A stretch of 64,000 nt of DNA from Litorilituus lipolyticus (GTDB taxonomy: Bacteria > Pseudomonadota > Gammaproteobacteria > Enterobacterales > Alteromonadaceae), in contig NZ_SAWY01000013.1 of assembly GCF_006439335.1 (NCBI RefSeq), forward strand, positions 1-64,000, given 5' to 3'. Under the pieces are notes generated by a model. That model was not told the origin of the DNA and did not search any database. It was given only the letters and a program-made list of their open reading frames with translations. Numbering within the stretch: the first letter of the stretch is position 1; every line of letters starts with the position of its first letter. Shown here piece by piece: positions 9,258 through 18,601 of this stretch. Position numbers and translations under genes: made by a program.

Positions 9258-9638
9258 GCGTATCAATAACAACAGTCGAAGAAATTTTATTATGAATAGC
9301 TTGGCGATTAGGGTTCCAATATTTGCAATAAGCCCTAAAAGAGCTGTTCAATTCCCGCTCCATAGCTACAAACTATCCCAAAGCGATAACTGTGTTCCAT
9401 CTAACTGAAGTACCTTTATACCAAAGATTTTTTTCCTAAGGTTTGTCCATTTGCTAACGCTGTAATTAATTTATTAACAAATATTAACCGCATCTCATCG
9501 GTTTTATATTAGGGATATACTAGTTCTACAGCTCACTATTCCTTTTTGCTATATAAGTTATAACAAAATATCACTTCTTTTTTTATAATAACTAGCTAAT
9601 CTTATCCTGTTAATAAAAATAATCCATAGGATTTATAT
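9258..9638. other. Gene-free stretch upstream of cysK
   Basis: About 380 AT-rich bases between the META terminator and cysK. A 74-codon minus-strand frame (9139-9363) overlaps the META gene end and has no ribosome site or recognisable product, so it is not called. The last 150 bases presumably contain the cysK promoter (for example TATATT and TATACT hexamers at about 9507-9520), but I cannot fix a -35/-10 pair or a CysB site with confidence. Confidence 0.5.
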
Positions 9639-10634
9639 ATGTCTACAATATTTAAAGATAACTCTACCTCAATTGGTAACACACCTTTAGTAAAGTTAAA
9701 CCGCGTTATTAATAGTGAAAATAGCGATGGCAACCAAAGTGCAACAGTATATGCAAAGGTCGAAGCAAGAAACCCTAGCTTTAGTGTTAAGTGCCGTATC
9801 GGTGCAAGTATGGTTTGGGATGCTGAAGAAAAAGGCTTACTAGGTCAAGGCAAAGAAATCATAGAGCCAACTAGTGGTAACACAGGCATTGCTTTAGCAT
9901 TTGTAGCTGCGGCACGAGGCTATGGCATAACTTTGACAATGCCTAATACGATGAGCTTAGAGCGTCGTAAGCTGTTAACGGCTTTAGGAGCTAAAGTTGA
10001 GCTAACTGATGGCGCCAAAGGTATGAATGGTGCTATTGCTCGAGCCAAAGAAATACAAGCATCTAACCCAGATAAATATGTTTTATTAGGTCAATTTGAT
10101 AACCCAGCAAACCCTAAAATACATGAAGAAACAACAGGTCCTGAAATCTGGCGTGATACGGATGGAAATGTTGATATTTTTGTTGCTGGTGTGGGGACTG
10201 GCGGTACGTTAACAGGTACTAGTCGTTATATAAAATTAACTGAAGGTAAAGCAATAACTACTGTTGCTGTTGAACCTACTGATTCACCAGTTATAAGCCA
10301 AGCTTTAGCAGGTGAAGAATTGCAGCCTGGCCCTCATAAAATCCAAGGTATTGGTGCTGGTTTTATTCCAGGTAACCTAGATCTTGAAATGGTTGATGCC
10401 GTAGAAACAGTATCTAACGATGAAGCAATGAATATGGCGCACCGTTTAATGAAAGAAGAAGGTATCTTGGCAGGTATTTCTTCTGGTGCAGCAGTAGTTG
10501 CGGCAAAGCGTCTTGCTGAAAAACCTGAAAACCAAGGTAAAAATATTGTCGTTATCTTACCAAGCTCTGCTGAACGTTATCTATCTAGCCCTCTATTTGC
10601 TGAGAGCTTCTCTGATAAAGAATTAGTCCAATAA
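9639..10634 (+). CDS. cysK: Cysteine synthase A (O-acetylserine sulfhydrylase)
   Basis: A PLP enzyme that makes L-cysteine from O-acetylserine and sulfide in the cytoplasm. The PLP-binding lysine is K51 in [11 protein letters not shown], identical to the E. coli CysK context. The substrate loop ([12 protein letters not shown]) and the phosphate-binding glycine loop ([10 protein letters not shown]) are intact. The 331-residue length fits CysK rather than CysM. An AGGA ribosome site precedes the ATG by 8 bases. It appears to be a single-gene unit with a terminator directly downstream. Confidence 0.96.
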   Translation: MSTIFKDNSTSIGNTPLVKLNRVINSENSDGNQSATVYAKVEARNPSFSVKCRIGASMVWDAEEKGLLGQGKEIIEPTSGNTGIALAFVAAARGYGITLTMPNTMSLERRKLLTALGAKVELTDGAKGMNGAIARAKEIQASNPDKYVLLGQFDNPANPKIHEETTGPEIWRDTDGNVDIFVAGVGTGGTLTGTSRYIKLTEGKAITTVAVEPTDSPVISQALAGEELQPGPHKIQGIGAGFIPGNLDLEMVDAVETVSNDEAMNMAHRLMKEEGILAGISSGAAVVAAKRLAEKPENQGKNIVVILPSSAERYLSSPLFAESFSDKELVQ

Positions 10635-10652
10635 TTCATGTATCAGCATATT

Positions 10653-10679
10653 AAAGGCACTTCACAGTGCCTTTTTTTA
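10653..10679 (+). terminator. Rho-independent terminator of cysK
   Basis: Stem AAAGGCAC (10653-10660), six-base loop, GTGCCTTT (10667-10674), then a run of T. Classic intrinsic terminator 18 bases after the cysK stop. Confidence 0.9.
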
Positions 10680-10799
10680 TGCCTAATCATCTTGCATGTA
10701 AATATGCTTTAAATAAAATAAGCAGCAAAAGTACTTCCCGTGCCTACGTTTTCTACGTTAATATGTTTAAATTGCGTTTAATATACAAAAGATTGAAAC

Positions 10800-11231
10800 A
10801 TGATGAAGTTTAGATACTTAATTGCCCTTTTAGTACTTGCCCTAACAGGCTGCTTTGAAGATAAAAATGAAATAACTGAAGTTGATAACCCAGAACATGT
10901 TGGCGTAGCATTCTTTCAAGCGCTTTATAATGAAAAAAATGTAAAAAAAGCGGCTAAAGTCTGCTCACCAAAACTTGCAAAACTGGTATTGCATTACCAA
11001 ACACCTCAAGCTGTAGCTCGCCATTTATTTAACTTGTCTTATGATAAAGTGGATGTAAAAGCAGATGATAGTGGGGTGAAACTACGCGAACAATTTAAAG
11101 GTTCAGCATCGATTACCTTTTATTTTGATGGTTACTATCAGGATAATCGCATTAAAAATGTTAAAAGACTTTCTTTTGTTCAAATTGATGGTGAATGGTA
11201 TTTAGATAAAATTCTAAAAGACCCATTCTAG
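10800..11231 (+). CDS. Small lipoprotein of unknown function
   Basis: A 143-residue protein with a type II signal peptide and lipobox LTGC (Cys at residue 18). The mature part has an NTF2-like look: an alpha-helical first half (HVGVAFFQALYNEKN, KKAAKVCS) and a strand-rich end closing with IDGEWYLDKIL, as in DUF4878-type lipoproteins. That fold suggestion is weak. It is followed 39 bases later by the DUF1653 gene on the same strand. Location should be a membrane-anchored periplasmic site. Confidence 0.7.
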   Translation: MMKFRYLIALLVLALTGCFEDKNEITEVDNPEHVGVAFFQALYNEKNVKKAAKVCSPKLAKLVLHYQTPQAVARHLFNLSYDKVDVKADDSGVKLREQFKGSASITFYFDGYYQDNRIKNVKRLSFVQIDGEWYLDKILKDPF

Positions 11232-11270
11232 TATTCCACGCTTACCATTAAAATTAAAGAAAGAACTATT

Positions 11271-11477
11271 ATGTTAAAAGCTGGCACATACCAACACTTC
11301 AAAGGAAATCTTTACCAAGTTTTACACCTTGCACGCCATAGTGAAACAGAGGAATACTTGGTTGTTTACCACCCTCAAGCAAATCCTACTGATATTTGGG
11401 TAAGGCCTTTGAGCATGTTCGATGAAACAATCACAAGAGAAGGTAAAACATTTAAACGTTTCACATTTATTGAATAA
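11271..11477 (+). CDS. DUF1653 domain protein
   Basis: A 68-residue protein that is almost entirely one DUF1653 domain. It opens with the typical GTYQHFKGNLYQVL (pattern 'G.Y.H.KG..Y.V') and continues through HSETEEYLVVY to the WVRPLSMFDE block and a closing KRF.FIE. Function is unknown; the compact beta fold is small and cytoplasmic. It ends 27 bases from the convergent acylphosphatase gene. Confidence 0.88.
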   Translation: MLKAGTYQHFKGNLYQVLHLARHSETEEYLVVYHPQANPTDIWVRPLSMFDETITREGKTFKRFTFIE

Positions 11478-11504
11478 CGCTCGCCTTCATGAGCGCTACA
11501 CAAA

Positions 11505-11774
11505 TTAACCTATTGAAAAAAACGAATGCTCTTGCCAAGGTATTTGTTTGTGCTGAATTGACGTAACTTCTGCTTGCTCTGGTCCATGTGAGAGCCAATC
11601 AAGCATCTCGTCAATTTTACCTTGTTCACCACAAAGTAATACTTCTACGTCACCATCAGCCAAATTACGAGCATAACCGCTTAAGCCATAATCTATCGCT
11701 TTTTGTTGGCTAGAAGCTCTAAAATATACACCTTGTACACGCCCTGAAATATGAGCAATATAGCTTACGTTCAT
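11505..11774 (-). CDS. acyP: Acylphosphatase
   Basis: An 89-residue enzyme that hydrolyses acyl phosphates such as carbamoyl phosphate or 1,3-bisphosphoglycerate. The signature GRVQGVYFR carries the phosphate-binding Arg (R19), and the catalytic Asn (N37) is in ARNLADG. It is divergent from rlmI, the same neighbour that yccX (acylphosphatase) has in E. coli, which supports orthology. Confidence 0.93.
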   Translation of the reverse strand: MNVSYIAHISGRVQGVYFRASSQQKAIDYGLSGYARNLADGDVEVLLCGEQGKIDEMLDWLSHGPEQAEVTSIQHKQIPWQEHSFFSIG

Positions 11775-11903
11775 AAATAATCTCTTATCCTAATCTTTGG
11801 AGTTGTTTTTATCGTTTGCACCCAGTTGCCTCATTGACTAAAATCGGCACAAACCCCCTCACAAGACAGAGTAAATTCTGTCAATAACTATAAGTATAGA
11901 CCT

Positions 11904-13094
11904 ATGTCCTCAAGAATTTATTTAAATGTTGGTCGAGAAAAATCATTACTAAGAAAACACCCATGGGTTTTCTCTAAAGCAGTGAGCAAGATTAAAGGCA
12001 AACCGATGCTCGGAGAAACTGTTGATATCTTTGATAATAAAGGTAAATGGCTCGCTAAAGGAGCATACTCACCTGAGTCTCAAATTAGAGTTAGAATATG
12101 GAGTTTTGAAGAGAAACAAGAAATAGACCGTGATTTTTTTTACAATAAATTACAAAATGCTCAACAACGACGTGATTGGTTTATCGCGCAGGGGCAGCTC
12201 TCTGGCTATAGACTAATTGCCGGTGAATCAGATGGTCTCCCCGGTATAACTATTGATAAATATGATGACTTTATTGTTTGCCAGTTATTAAGTGCAGGTG
12301 CAGACTTTCATCGATATACCATTGTGGATTGTTTAAAGCAGCTATTCCCTGGCTGTCATATATACGAACGCTCAGACGTTGATGTTCGTAAAAAAGAAGG
12401 TTTAGAGCCTGTAACTGGATGGTTAACAGAGCCACAAGAATCAACGGAATGCATAATTGAAGAGCATGGAATTAAAATACATGTTGATGTCGCTACAGGC
12501 CACAAAACAGGCTTTTATCTAGATCAAAGGGATTCAAGATTAGCTGCTGGAAAATTTGCAAAAGGCAAAGATATATTAAATTGCTTCTCATATACCTCAA
12601 CATTTTCATTACACTGCGCAGCGAATGATGCTCTGTCTGTCACAAACGTTGATGTTTCTCAAGCTGCTTTAGACATGGGTAAGCGTAACTTAGCGCTAAA
12701 CAACCTAGAAGGTAAAAATGTTAGTTTTGTTAAAGAAGATGTTTTCAAATTATTGCGTCGTTATAGAGATGAAAAGCAAAAATTTGACATGATTATTTTA
12801 GATCCTCCTAAGTTTGTTGAGTCAAAAGCACAGCTAACCGGCGCATGCCGTGGCTATAAAGACATTAATATGCTCGCTATGCAATTATTAAACCCCAATG
12901 GTTTGTTATTAACGTTCTCCTGCTCTGGTTTGATGGATGCGAGTTTATTCCAAAAAGTTGTTGCTGATGCAGCATTAGATGCGAAAAGAAATGTTTATTT
13001 TGTAGAACGACTGCAACAAGCAGCAGACCACCCTATTTCATCAAATTATCCAGAAGGCTACTATTTGAAAGGTTTAGTTTGCCAAGTTGAATAA
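11904..13094 (+). CDS. rlmI: 23S rRNA (cytosine1962-C5)-methyltransferase RlmI
   Basis: A 396-residue RNA methyltransferase. It has an N-terminal PUA domain (about 1-75, with [12 protein letters not shown]), a central EEHGI region, and a C-terminal Rossmann methyltransferase with the SAM motif around [14 protein letters not shown], acidic DVSQAA, the DPPKF catalytic motif and the TFSCSG Cys motif. This architecture and its pairing with an acylphosphatase gene match E. coli rlmI/yccX. A hairpin terminator follows the stop. Confidence 0.93.
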   Translation: MSSRIYLNVGREKSLLRKHPWVFSKAVSKIKGKPMLGETVDIFDNKGKWLAKGAYSPESQIRVRIWSFEEKQEIDRDFFYNKLQNAQQRRDWFIAQGQLSGYRLIAGESDGLPGITIDKYDDFIVCQLLSAGADFHRYTIVDCLKQLFPGCHIYERSDVDVRKKEGLEPVTGWLTEPQESTECIIEEHGIKIHVDVATGHKTGFYLDQRDSRLAAGKFAKGKDILNCFSYTSTFSLHCAANDALSVTNVDVSQAALDMGKRNLALNNLEGKNVSFVKEDVFKLLRRYRDEKQKFDMIILDPPKFVESKAQLTGACRGYKDINMLAMQLLNPNGLLLTFSCSGLMDASLFQKVVADAALDAKRNVYFVERLQQAADHPISSNYPEGYYLKGLVCQVE

Positions 13095-13122
13095 CGAGGC
13101 AAAGTTTAACCCGATAAGATAA

Positions 13123-13153
13123 AAAAGGTAAAGCTGAAAAGCTTTACCTTTTA
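13123..13153 (+). terminator. Hairpin terminator of rlmI
   Basis: Perfect 13-bp stem AAAAGGTAAAGCT (13123-13135), GAAA tetraloop, AGCTTTACCTTTT (13140-13152). It can work in both directions, so it may also stop transcripts from the convergent remnant at 13195. Confidence 0.85.
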
Positions 13154-13194
13154 ATTTAAACCTTAGTTCTTGTGTTTCTAACTGCTTTTATTGA

Positions 13195-13716
13195 TTAGCA
13201 AGTTCGCTTATTCCTTAATGTTGAATTAGCTATGATCAATAACATTAGCCACCATGCAAAACTACCACTACTTGATTTCTCAGGTGTCGTTTCTTTTGCA
13301 ATCGTTGAGTTAGCGACAATGGCTATTCCGCCAGGATCAACAATTACACCATTAGCAATCCCATCATTATCATTAACACCACCATCTTCTATAAACAGTC
13401 TCAAGCATAAGTGACCTACATTAAGCCCTGCTTGATACATTTCATTATGAGGAGCGGGACAAACACCATTAATTGTTTCACTTGTTGCAATGGTATTCTT
13501 ACTATCTTCTTTAAAATCGTTCCAACCACTGGTGTGAGTATATTTACGATATACGGCATGTTCAGCTATAGCTTGAGCTAAAGGAAAAACAATGTAAGCA
13601 GATTTACCAAACGGTTGAATATCGTGTATTTCAAAATCAAAATAGTTACCTTGATGTACAAGACTATCTTGATTTATCCGCCCAGTTTTATCTATCTCAA
13701 GTTGAGATAACGCCAA
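13195..13716 (-). pseudogene. 5'-truncated choice-of-anchor U surface-protein remnant with a degenerate GlyGly-CTERM-like tail
   Basis: The 173 codons look like only the C-terminal end of a larger secreted protein. A choice-of-anchor U-like domain is visible (GWNDF, NGVCPAPHNEMYQAG, CLRLFIEDGGVNDND, NGVIVDPGGI). It is followed by a Ser/Gly-rich linker (KSSSGSF), one hydrophobic helix (AWWLMLLIIANS) and basic residues, i.e. a GlyGly-CTERM-style sorting tail in which the Gly-Gly has decayed to Ser-Gly. There is no signal peptide: the frame opens at a TTG, and upstream it continues only five codons to a TAA. Without secretion it cannot be functional, hence pseudogene. A short intact protein cannot be fully excluded. 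Confidence 0.6.
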
Positions 13717-13836
13717 TCCATCAGAGCGTTGTTACTGAAAACCCAAGATATTATTTCGTAATTAGTTACATTTTAAATTTTTCATTTTAACCAAGGTAGA
13801 TTATCTTAAATTGAAGTTACAAAAATATAGAATAAT

Positions 13837-14847
13837 ATGAGTAATCAATTACATTCCCTACTAAATGCCTGGCAAAAGCAAAAAGATCAATGTCAGTGGG
13901 TTTTAGCCTCCATAATAAAAACACAGGGCTCTTCCTATAGAAAAGCGGGTGCTATGATGCTACTTAATGATTTAGGCAAGAGTTTTGGCTTACTCAGTGG
14001 CGGTTGTTTAGAAGCTGATTTATTACATCACGCCCAAAAATGTATGCAGTTAGCGCAAAGCATCGAAGTATGTTACGACAGCCAAGATGAAAGCGATATT
14101 ACGTGGCAACTAGGCTTAGGCTGTGGCGGAATAGTTACTGTACTCCTCCAGCCTATTACACCGGAAAATAATTACCTAGATTTAGATAACGTATTAAATC
14201 AATTGAACAAAAAGCATAATTGTCAATATAAAATTGATCTAACCGACAACAAACAACAGAACCAAGTCATCCCAGCACATCAAGAATCTATGTGCATTAA
14301 CGAAAATAAGGCAATATTCTTAACGTTAAAACCTGTTCACCATGTCGTGATTTTTGGTGGTGGACTCGATAGTCAACCTCTAGTCAAAATGGCACATATC
14401 TTGGGCTGGCACATCACATTGATAGATAAAAGACAAGCTTACGCCCGTAGGGCAAGCTTCAAAGAAGCTGATATTATTTTAAAGACAGATTATGGCTCTG
14501 ACTTAGTTCAAACAGAGTTAAACCAAGCTGATGCCGTTATCATTATGCATCATAACGTGAAACTTGATGCTGAAGCACTGCTCTCATTAAACACGTGTAA
14601 AGCTAACTATATTGGCATTCTCGGCCCTCAACACCGTACTGAAAAACTTATCACTGAAAACCAAATAATACTTAGTAAATTAAGTGCTCCACTGGCAAAC
14701 CCTATTGGTTTAGATCTCGGTGGTGATTTACCGGAATCAATTGCCTTATCAATTTTGTCGCAAGCACATGCAGTTATTGAAAATAGAACCGCATTAGCAT
14801 TAGGCAGTTATTCTCATAATATAAAGCGACTAAAACATGTCAGTTAA
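13837..14847 (+). CDS. xdhC: XdhC/CoxI family molybdenum hydroxylase maturation factor
   Basis: 336 residues. XdhC proteins bind molybdenum cofactor, help its sulfuration and hand it to xanthine-dehydrogenase-family enzymes. The N-terminal XdhC/CoxI domain shows the ASIIKTQGSSYRKAGA and GLLSGGCLEADL motifs and GLGCGG. The C-terminal Rossmann domain (from about residue 167) opens with VVIFGGGLDSQPL. It is the first gene of a four-gene operon, overlapping the next by 11 bases, which fits a dedicated chaperone role for the hydroxylase encoded at the operon end. Confidence 0.9.
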   Translation: MSNQLHSLLNAWQKQKDQCQWVLASIIKTQGSSYRKAGAMMLLNDLGKSFGLLSGGCLEADLLHHAQKCMQLAQSIEVCYDSQDESDITWQLGLGCGGIVTVLLQPITPENNYLDLDNVLNQLNKKHNCQYKIDLTDNKQQNQVIPAHQESMCINENKAIFLTLKPVHHVVIFGGGLDSQPLVKMAHILGWHITLIDKRQAYARRASFKEADIILKTDYGSDLVQTELNQADAVIIMHHNVKLDAEALLSLNTCKANYIGILGPQHRTEKLITENQIILSKLSAPLANPIGLDLGGDLPESIALSILSQAHAVIENRTALALGSYSHNIKRLKHVS

Positions 14848-15433
14848 CATATTGATACTGGCGGCGGGAGCTAGTAATCGCTTCAAAGGCTGTAAGCAAC
14901 TAGCTACTATTCAAGGTAAAACCATGCTAGAGCACACTATTACTCGGCTTTCTTCGCTAAATAAAAAAATATATGTCGCATTAGGCGCTAACAAAGACAG
15001 CATAATGCCCCACTTAAATACCAGTATTACCACAATTGCCTGCGCTAACTGGCAATTGGGTATGGGGCATACTATTGCTCAAGCATGTGAAAAAATAAAC
15101 CTTGAAAAAAGCGCAATATTAATTGCACTTGCTGACCAAGTATTGATTCCAACTTCGCATTATCTTGCCCTATTACAAGCTCAAATAACCTACCCCAATA
15201 AAATAATAGTTACAACGGCTGGTGACAAAGTAATGGCGCCCGCTATTTTCCCAACACAATATGTTGAGCAACTGAAAGGATTAACTGGCGATAAAGGGGC
15301 GCAAAAAATAATTAAAAATAACTTAGCACAATGTCATTTCGTCCCTTGTCAAAAAGCACAATATGATATTGATACCCAAGAAGATTACCAATACTTATCC
15401 AATAAAATTAAAAATGAAATGGAGCCCGTATGA
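14837..15433 (+). CDS. MocA/MobA-like molybdenum cofactor nucleotidyltransferase
   Basis: 198 residues. It is expected to attach CMP (or GMP) to molybdopterin, producing the dinucleotide cofactor used by the hydroxylase downstream. The nucleotide-binding opening ILILAAGASNRFKGCKQL is the family's LAAGxSxRxGxxKxL motif, and ALADQVLIP near residue 97 matches the second motif. Genomic context with an IorAB-type enzyme favours MocA (cytidylyl) over MobA; sequence alone does not settle this. It overlaps both neighbours (11 bases with xdhC, 4 bases with the 2Fe-2S gene). Confidence 0.85.
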   Translation: MSVNILILAAGASNRFKGCKQLATIQGKTMLEHTITRLSSLNKKIYVALGANKDSIMPHLNTSITTIACANWQLGMGHTIAQACEKINLEKSAILIALADQVLIPTSHYLALLQAQITYPNKIIVTTAGDKVMAPAIFPTQYVEQLKGLTGDKGAQKIIKNNLAQCHFVPCQKAQYDIDTQEDYQYLSNKIKNEMEPV

Positions 15434-15885
15434 TTGAGATAACACTTAACAATAAAAACATATCCGTCGATGTAGAACCCGATATGCCATTGCTGTATGT
15501 GCTGCGTGATGAATTAAAACTCAAAGGCACTAAGTTTGGCTGTGGTGTTGGACAATGTGGAGCCTGTACCGTGCATTTAAATGGTCAAGCAATCCGTTCA
15601 TGCATTACTCCTATTTCTGCGGTAAATAAACAAAAAATCACGACCATAGAAGGTTTAAGCACTGATGGCGACCATAAAGTGCAAAAGGCATGGCGAGAGC
15701 ATAAAGTTCCTCAATGTGGTTACTGTCAAAGTGGTCAAATGATGAGTGCGGCTTCGCTATTAGCAAACAATGCTAGTCCGTCTGATGAAGAAGTTGTCGA
15801 GCACATGCAAGGTAATATTTGTCGATGTGGTACATATAAACGCATTAAAAAGGCCATTCACGCAGCGGCAGATATGGAGTCATAA
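15430..15885 (+). CDS. 2Fe-2S subunit of molybdenum hydroxylase (IorA type)
   Basis: 151 residues. It carries electrons from the molybdenum site through two [2Fe-2S] clusters. The N-terminal plant-ferredoxin cluster is GCGVGQCGACTVHLNG plus a later RSC. The second cluster, typical of xanthine dehydrogenase small subunits, is CGYCQSGQ and NICRCGTYKRI. The length and lack of a FAD domain fit the isoquinoline 1-oxidoreductase alpha type. Its ATG overlaps the upstream stop (ATGA) and it ends 2 bases before the large subunit. Confidence 0.93.
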   Translation: MIEITLNNKNISVDVEPDMPLLYVLRDELKLKGTKFGCGVGQCGACTVHLNGQAIRSCITPISAVNKQKITTIEGLSTDGDHKVQKAWREHKVPQCGYCQSGQMMSAASLLANNASPSDEEVVEHMQGNICRCGTYKRIKKAIHAAADMES

Positions 15886-15887
15886 AA

Positions 15888-18140
15888 ATGAAAATAATTG
15901 AGAATGTCAGTCGTCGTAACTTTATAAAACTAGCAGGCATTACCGCAGGGTCATTTGCTCTTGGTGTTCACTTACCCTTAACAAAAGCGCAAGCTAATAC
16001 GTTAGCAGAACACCAAATTAACTTTTTTATCAGTTTTAATGACTTAGGTGATGTTAGTATTATCTGTCATCGAAGTGAAATGGGGCAAGGTATTAGAACC
16101 AGTATACCTCAAATAATTGCTGATGAGCTGGGAGCTGACTGGAACAAAGTTAGCGTAGTGCAAGCTAAAGCTGACGCTAAATATGGACCGCAAGGAACAG
16201 CTGGTTCAGCATCAATAAGAAGTCATTTTACTACTATAAGACAAGTAGGTGCAGCAGCAAGAGAAATGTTAGAGCAAGCGGCAGCTAACATATGGCAAGT
16301 TAATAAATCCGCTGTTAGTGCAAAAAAACACTTTGTTTATCATAATAAAACAGGCGAAAAAATCACTTTTGGTGAACTAGCAAAACATGCAGCAAAATTA
16401 ACAGCGCCTGATGTAAATACTATTACTTTAAAAAGTCAGCATAATTTTTCATTAATAGGAAAAAACGTTAAACAAGTAGATCTTGATAACATTGTAACGG
16501 GTCAAGCTGAATATGCCCAAGATATTGAATTACCCGATATGCTTATCGCTGTTATCCAACGACCAAAAGTTGTCGGTGCCGTGGTTAAATCCTTTGATGC
16601 CAGTGAAGCTAAAAAAGTTAAAGGTGTCGTAGATGTTATTCAACTAAAACCCCGAAAATTACCAGCGGGTGTATACCCTCTTTCAGGAGTTGCCGTATTA
16701 GCAACAAATACATGGGCCGCCACTGAAGGTAAGAAAAAATTATCTATTGAATGGGATACCAGCAATGTTGCTGCTGCGTCAAAGCATGATAGTAAACAAT
16801 TTACTAAACAGCTTAAAGCACAAGTCAATACTAAAGGAGCTATTGTTCGTCGTAAAGGTGACGTTTATAGACACAATTATGATGAAGCAAATACGGTAGA
16901 AGCAACGTACTCAATACCTTATTTACATCATGCTCCTATGGAAACACCAGCTGCCACAGCAATAGTCACAAGTGAAAAATGCACTATTTGGGCAGGTACT
17001 CAAAATCCACAATGGGCTCAAGGTATGGTAGCGCAAGAGCTAGGCATTCCCCGTGAAGAAATAGACAAAATTGAGCTAAATGTTACCTTAATGGGCGGCG
17101 CTTTTGGCCGCAAGTCAAAAGGTGACTTTATCATTGAAGCCGTAGAGTTAGCTCAAAAAACGAACAAACCAGTCAAAGTCGTTTGGACCCGTGAAGATGA
17201 TGTGCAACATGGTTTTTATCATTCAAGTTCAGCTAATTATTTTAAAGCGCAAGTTAATGGCCAAGGCCAAGTTGATAATTTAATTGCAAGAACTGCCTAC
17301 CCCCCTATTGCTTGGTTATGGGATGAACAAGCTAAACATCCAAGTGATTCACAGCTTTCTCTTGGCTTTGCCGATATGCCGTTTGAATTAAATAGCTTAA
17401 GCTTAGAAAAGCATGATGTGGACTCATACGTAAGACCTGGTTGGCTTAGATCGGTTGCATGTATAAATAATGGTTTTGCCTTAGGGTCATTTGTAGATGA
17501 GCTTGCTGTTAAAGCAAATAAATCGCCAAGAGCTATGTGGTTATCACTCATAGGAAGCGACAGAGAAGATAACCCATCAAGTGATTCCTTCAAGTATTCA
17601 AACTATGATTTAGATTATAAAGATCATCCTGTAGATACCAAACGCATGAAGTCATTAATTAACCTCATTAGTGACAAGGCAAATATCGAAGAAGAGCTAC
17701 CTTCAAACCAGGGCTGGGGAATTAGCTTTTTACGTAGCTTTGGTTCATACGTTGCTGCGGCCACTAAAGTGCAAGTTGTTAATAACAAAATCGAAGTTTT
17801 AGAAATGCATACTGCTGTTGATTGTGGAATTGTAGTAACTCCTGATCGTGTTGAAGCGCAAATGGAAGGTGCCATGATTTTTGGTTTATCCATCGCATTA
17901 ATGGGTGAAATATCTGTTAGTAACGGAGCTGTTGAACAAAATAATTTTTATGATTACCCAGTAACTCGCATCAATCAAGCACCTAAAATGTTTGTTCACT
18001 TAGTTAACTCAAAAAAACCACCTGGTGGTATAGGTGAACCTGGTGTACCGCCAGTAGTACCAAGTATTACTAATGCTATATACCATGCAAGTAAGATCAG
18101 AATACGTGACTTGCCTATTAATAAAGTAATGGAAGTATAG
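15888..18140 (+). CDS. Molybdopterin-binding subunit of aldehyde/isoquinoline-type oxidoreductase (IorB type), Tat-exported
   Basis: 750 residues. Catalytic subunit of a xanthine-oxidase-family hydroxylase that probably oxidises an aldehyde or N-heterocycle. A twin-arginine signal (SRRNFIKLAG, about residues 8-17) indicates export of the folded complex with the 2Fe-2S subunit. Mo-site motifs are present: GGAFGRKSKGDF mid-protein, and near the C-terminus GGIGEPGVPP with the catalytic Glu. The single large chain with duplicated N-terminal Mo-binding region is the IorB architecture. No FAD subunit or cytochrome c is encoded nearby, so the electron acceptor is unknown. Confidence 0.9.
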   Translation: MKIIENVSRRNFIKLAGITAGSFALGVHLPLTKAQANTLAEHQINFFISFNDLGDVSIICHRSEMGQGIRTSIPQIIADELGADWNKVSVVQAKADAKYGPQGTAGSASIRSHFTTIRQVGAAAREMLEQAAANIWQVNKSAVSAKKHFVYHNKTGEKITFGELAKHAAKLTAPDVNTITLKSQHNFSLIGKNVKQVDLDNIVTGQAEYAQDIELPDMLIAVIQRPKVVGAVVKSFDASEAKKVKGVVDVIQLKPRKLPAGVYPLSGVAVLATNTWAATEGKKKLSIEWDTSNVAAASKHDSKQFTKQLKAQVNTKGAIVRRKGDVYRHNYDEANTVEATYSIPYLHHAPMETPAATAIVTSEKCTIWAGTQNPQWAQGMVAQELGIPREEIDKIELNVTLMGGAFGRKSKGDFIIEAVELAQKTNKPVKVVWTREDDVQHGFYHSSSANYFKAQVNGQGQVDNLIARTAYPPIAWLWDEQAKHPSDSQLSLGFADMPFELNSLSLEKHDVDSYVRPGWLRSVACINNGFALGSFVDELAVKANKSPRAMWLSLIGSDREDNPSSDSFKYSNYDLDYKDHPVDTKRMKSLINLISDKANIEEELPSNQGWGISFLRSFGSYVAAATKVQVVNNKIEVLEMHTAVDCGIVVTPDRVEAQMEGAMIFGLSIALMGEISVSNGAVEQNNFYDYPVTRINQAPKMFVHLVNSKKPPGGIGEPGVPPVVPSITNAIYHASKIRIRDLPINKVMEV

Positions 18141-18151
18141 TCGTACTTTAA

Positions 18152-18216
18152 TTAGTCATACTCAAAAACCATTATGACTAAAACAGCAAAAGCGCTATAT
18201 CTATAGCGCTTTTGCT
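18152..18216 (+). terminator. Two hairpins ending the molybdenum hydroxylase operon
   Basis: First an inverted repeat TTAGTCATA (18152-18160) / TATGACTAA (18173-18181). Then a 15-bp stem AGCAAAAGCGCTATA (18185-18199) / TATAGCGCTTTTGCT (18202-18216) with a two-base centre. The second is a strong bidirectional hairpin between convergent genes, although a long T tract is missing. Confidence 0.65.
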
Positions 18217-18255
18217 AATACATTAACCTTTATTTAGCCAAACAGAGAAAAAATT

Positions 18256-18477
18256 TTACTCATCTATTTCTACTGAGATAACTCTGTCGCCAACCTTATT
18301 TAAAATAACAATCTCACCTAAACAGACTGCCACTATGGATTTTCCTTCTTTAAATTCATGAGGAATAATCACTCTACCCGCTTCGCTTTTAGGGTATGAT
18401 TTCACCACATGCTGTAATTCAATACAGTCTTCATTGTAATAGATTATCGTGACCGTGGTATTCGCTGTGCTATCCAT
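18256..18477 (-). CDS. Small DUF2375/TIGR02922-like protein
   Basis: 73 residues from ATG 18477, preceded by GGGGA 4 bases away; an in-frame TTG at 18501 is possible but less likely. The sequence (TTVTIIYYNEDCIELQH, GRVIIPHEFKEGKSIVAVC, LNKVGDR) resembles TIGR02922/DUF2375, a family I know from Colwellia and Shewanella and whose function is unknown. In C. psychrerythraea one member is reported to share a cis-motif with PEP-CTERM genes. No export signal is seen, so it should be cytoplasmic. The family call is from memory. Confidence 0.6.
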   Translation of the reverse strand: MDSTANTTVTIIYYNEDCIELQHVVKSYPKSEAGRVIIPHEFKEGKSIVAVCLGEIVILNKVGDRVISVEIDE

Positions 18478-18601
18478 GTAATCCCCAAATAAAGAAATCA
18501 ACCCGCACCTAAACTATTAACTTAAAATGACTATTTGTCTAATTTTTATTAAATAACTTTATATAAATTCAATTAATTTAAGCTATTAAAACATCAACTA
18601 G

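Noticed and set aside
9139-9363. 74-codon minus-strand frame between the META gene and cysK
   Set aside because: It overlaps the META coding end and terminator, has no ribosome site and shows no recognisable sequence.
9490-9600. CysB binding site upstream of cysK
   Set aside because: AT-rich sequence with TTATAAC-like words, but no reliable consensus could be aligned by eye.
13232-13414. 60-codon plus-strand frame
   Set aside because: Antisense to the choice-of-anchor remnant, whose domain motifs decide the strand.
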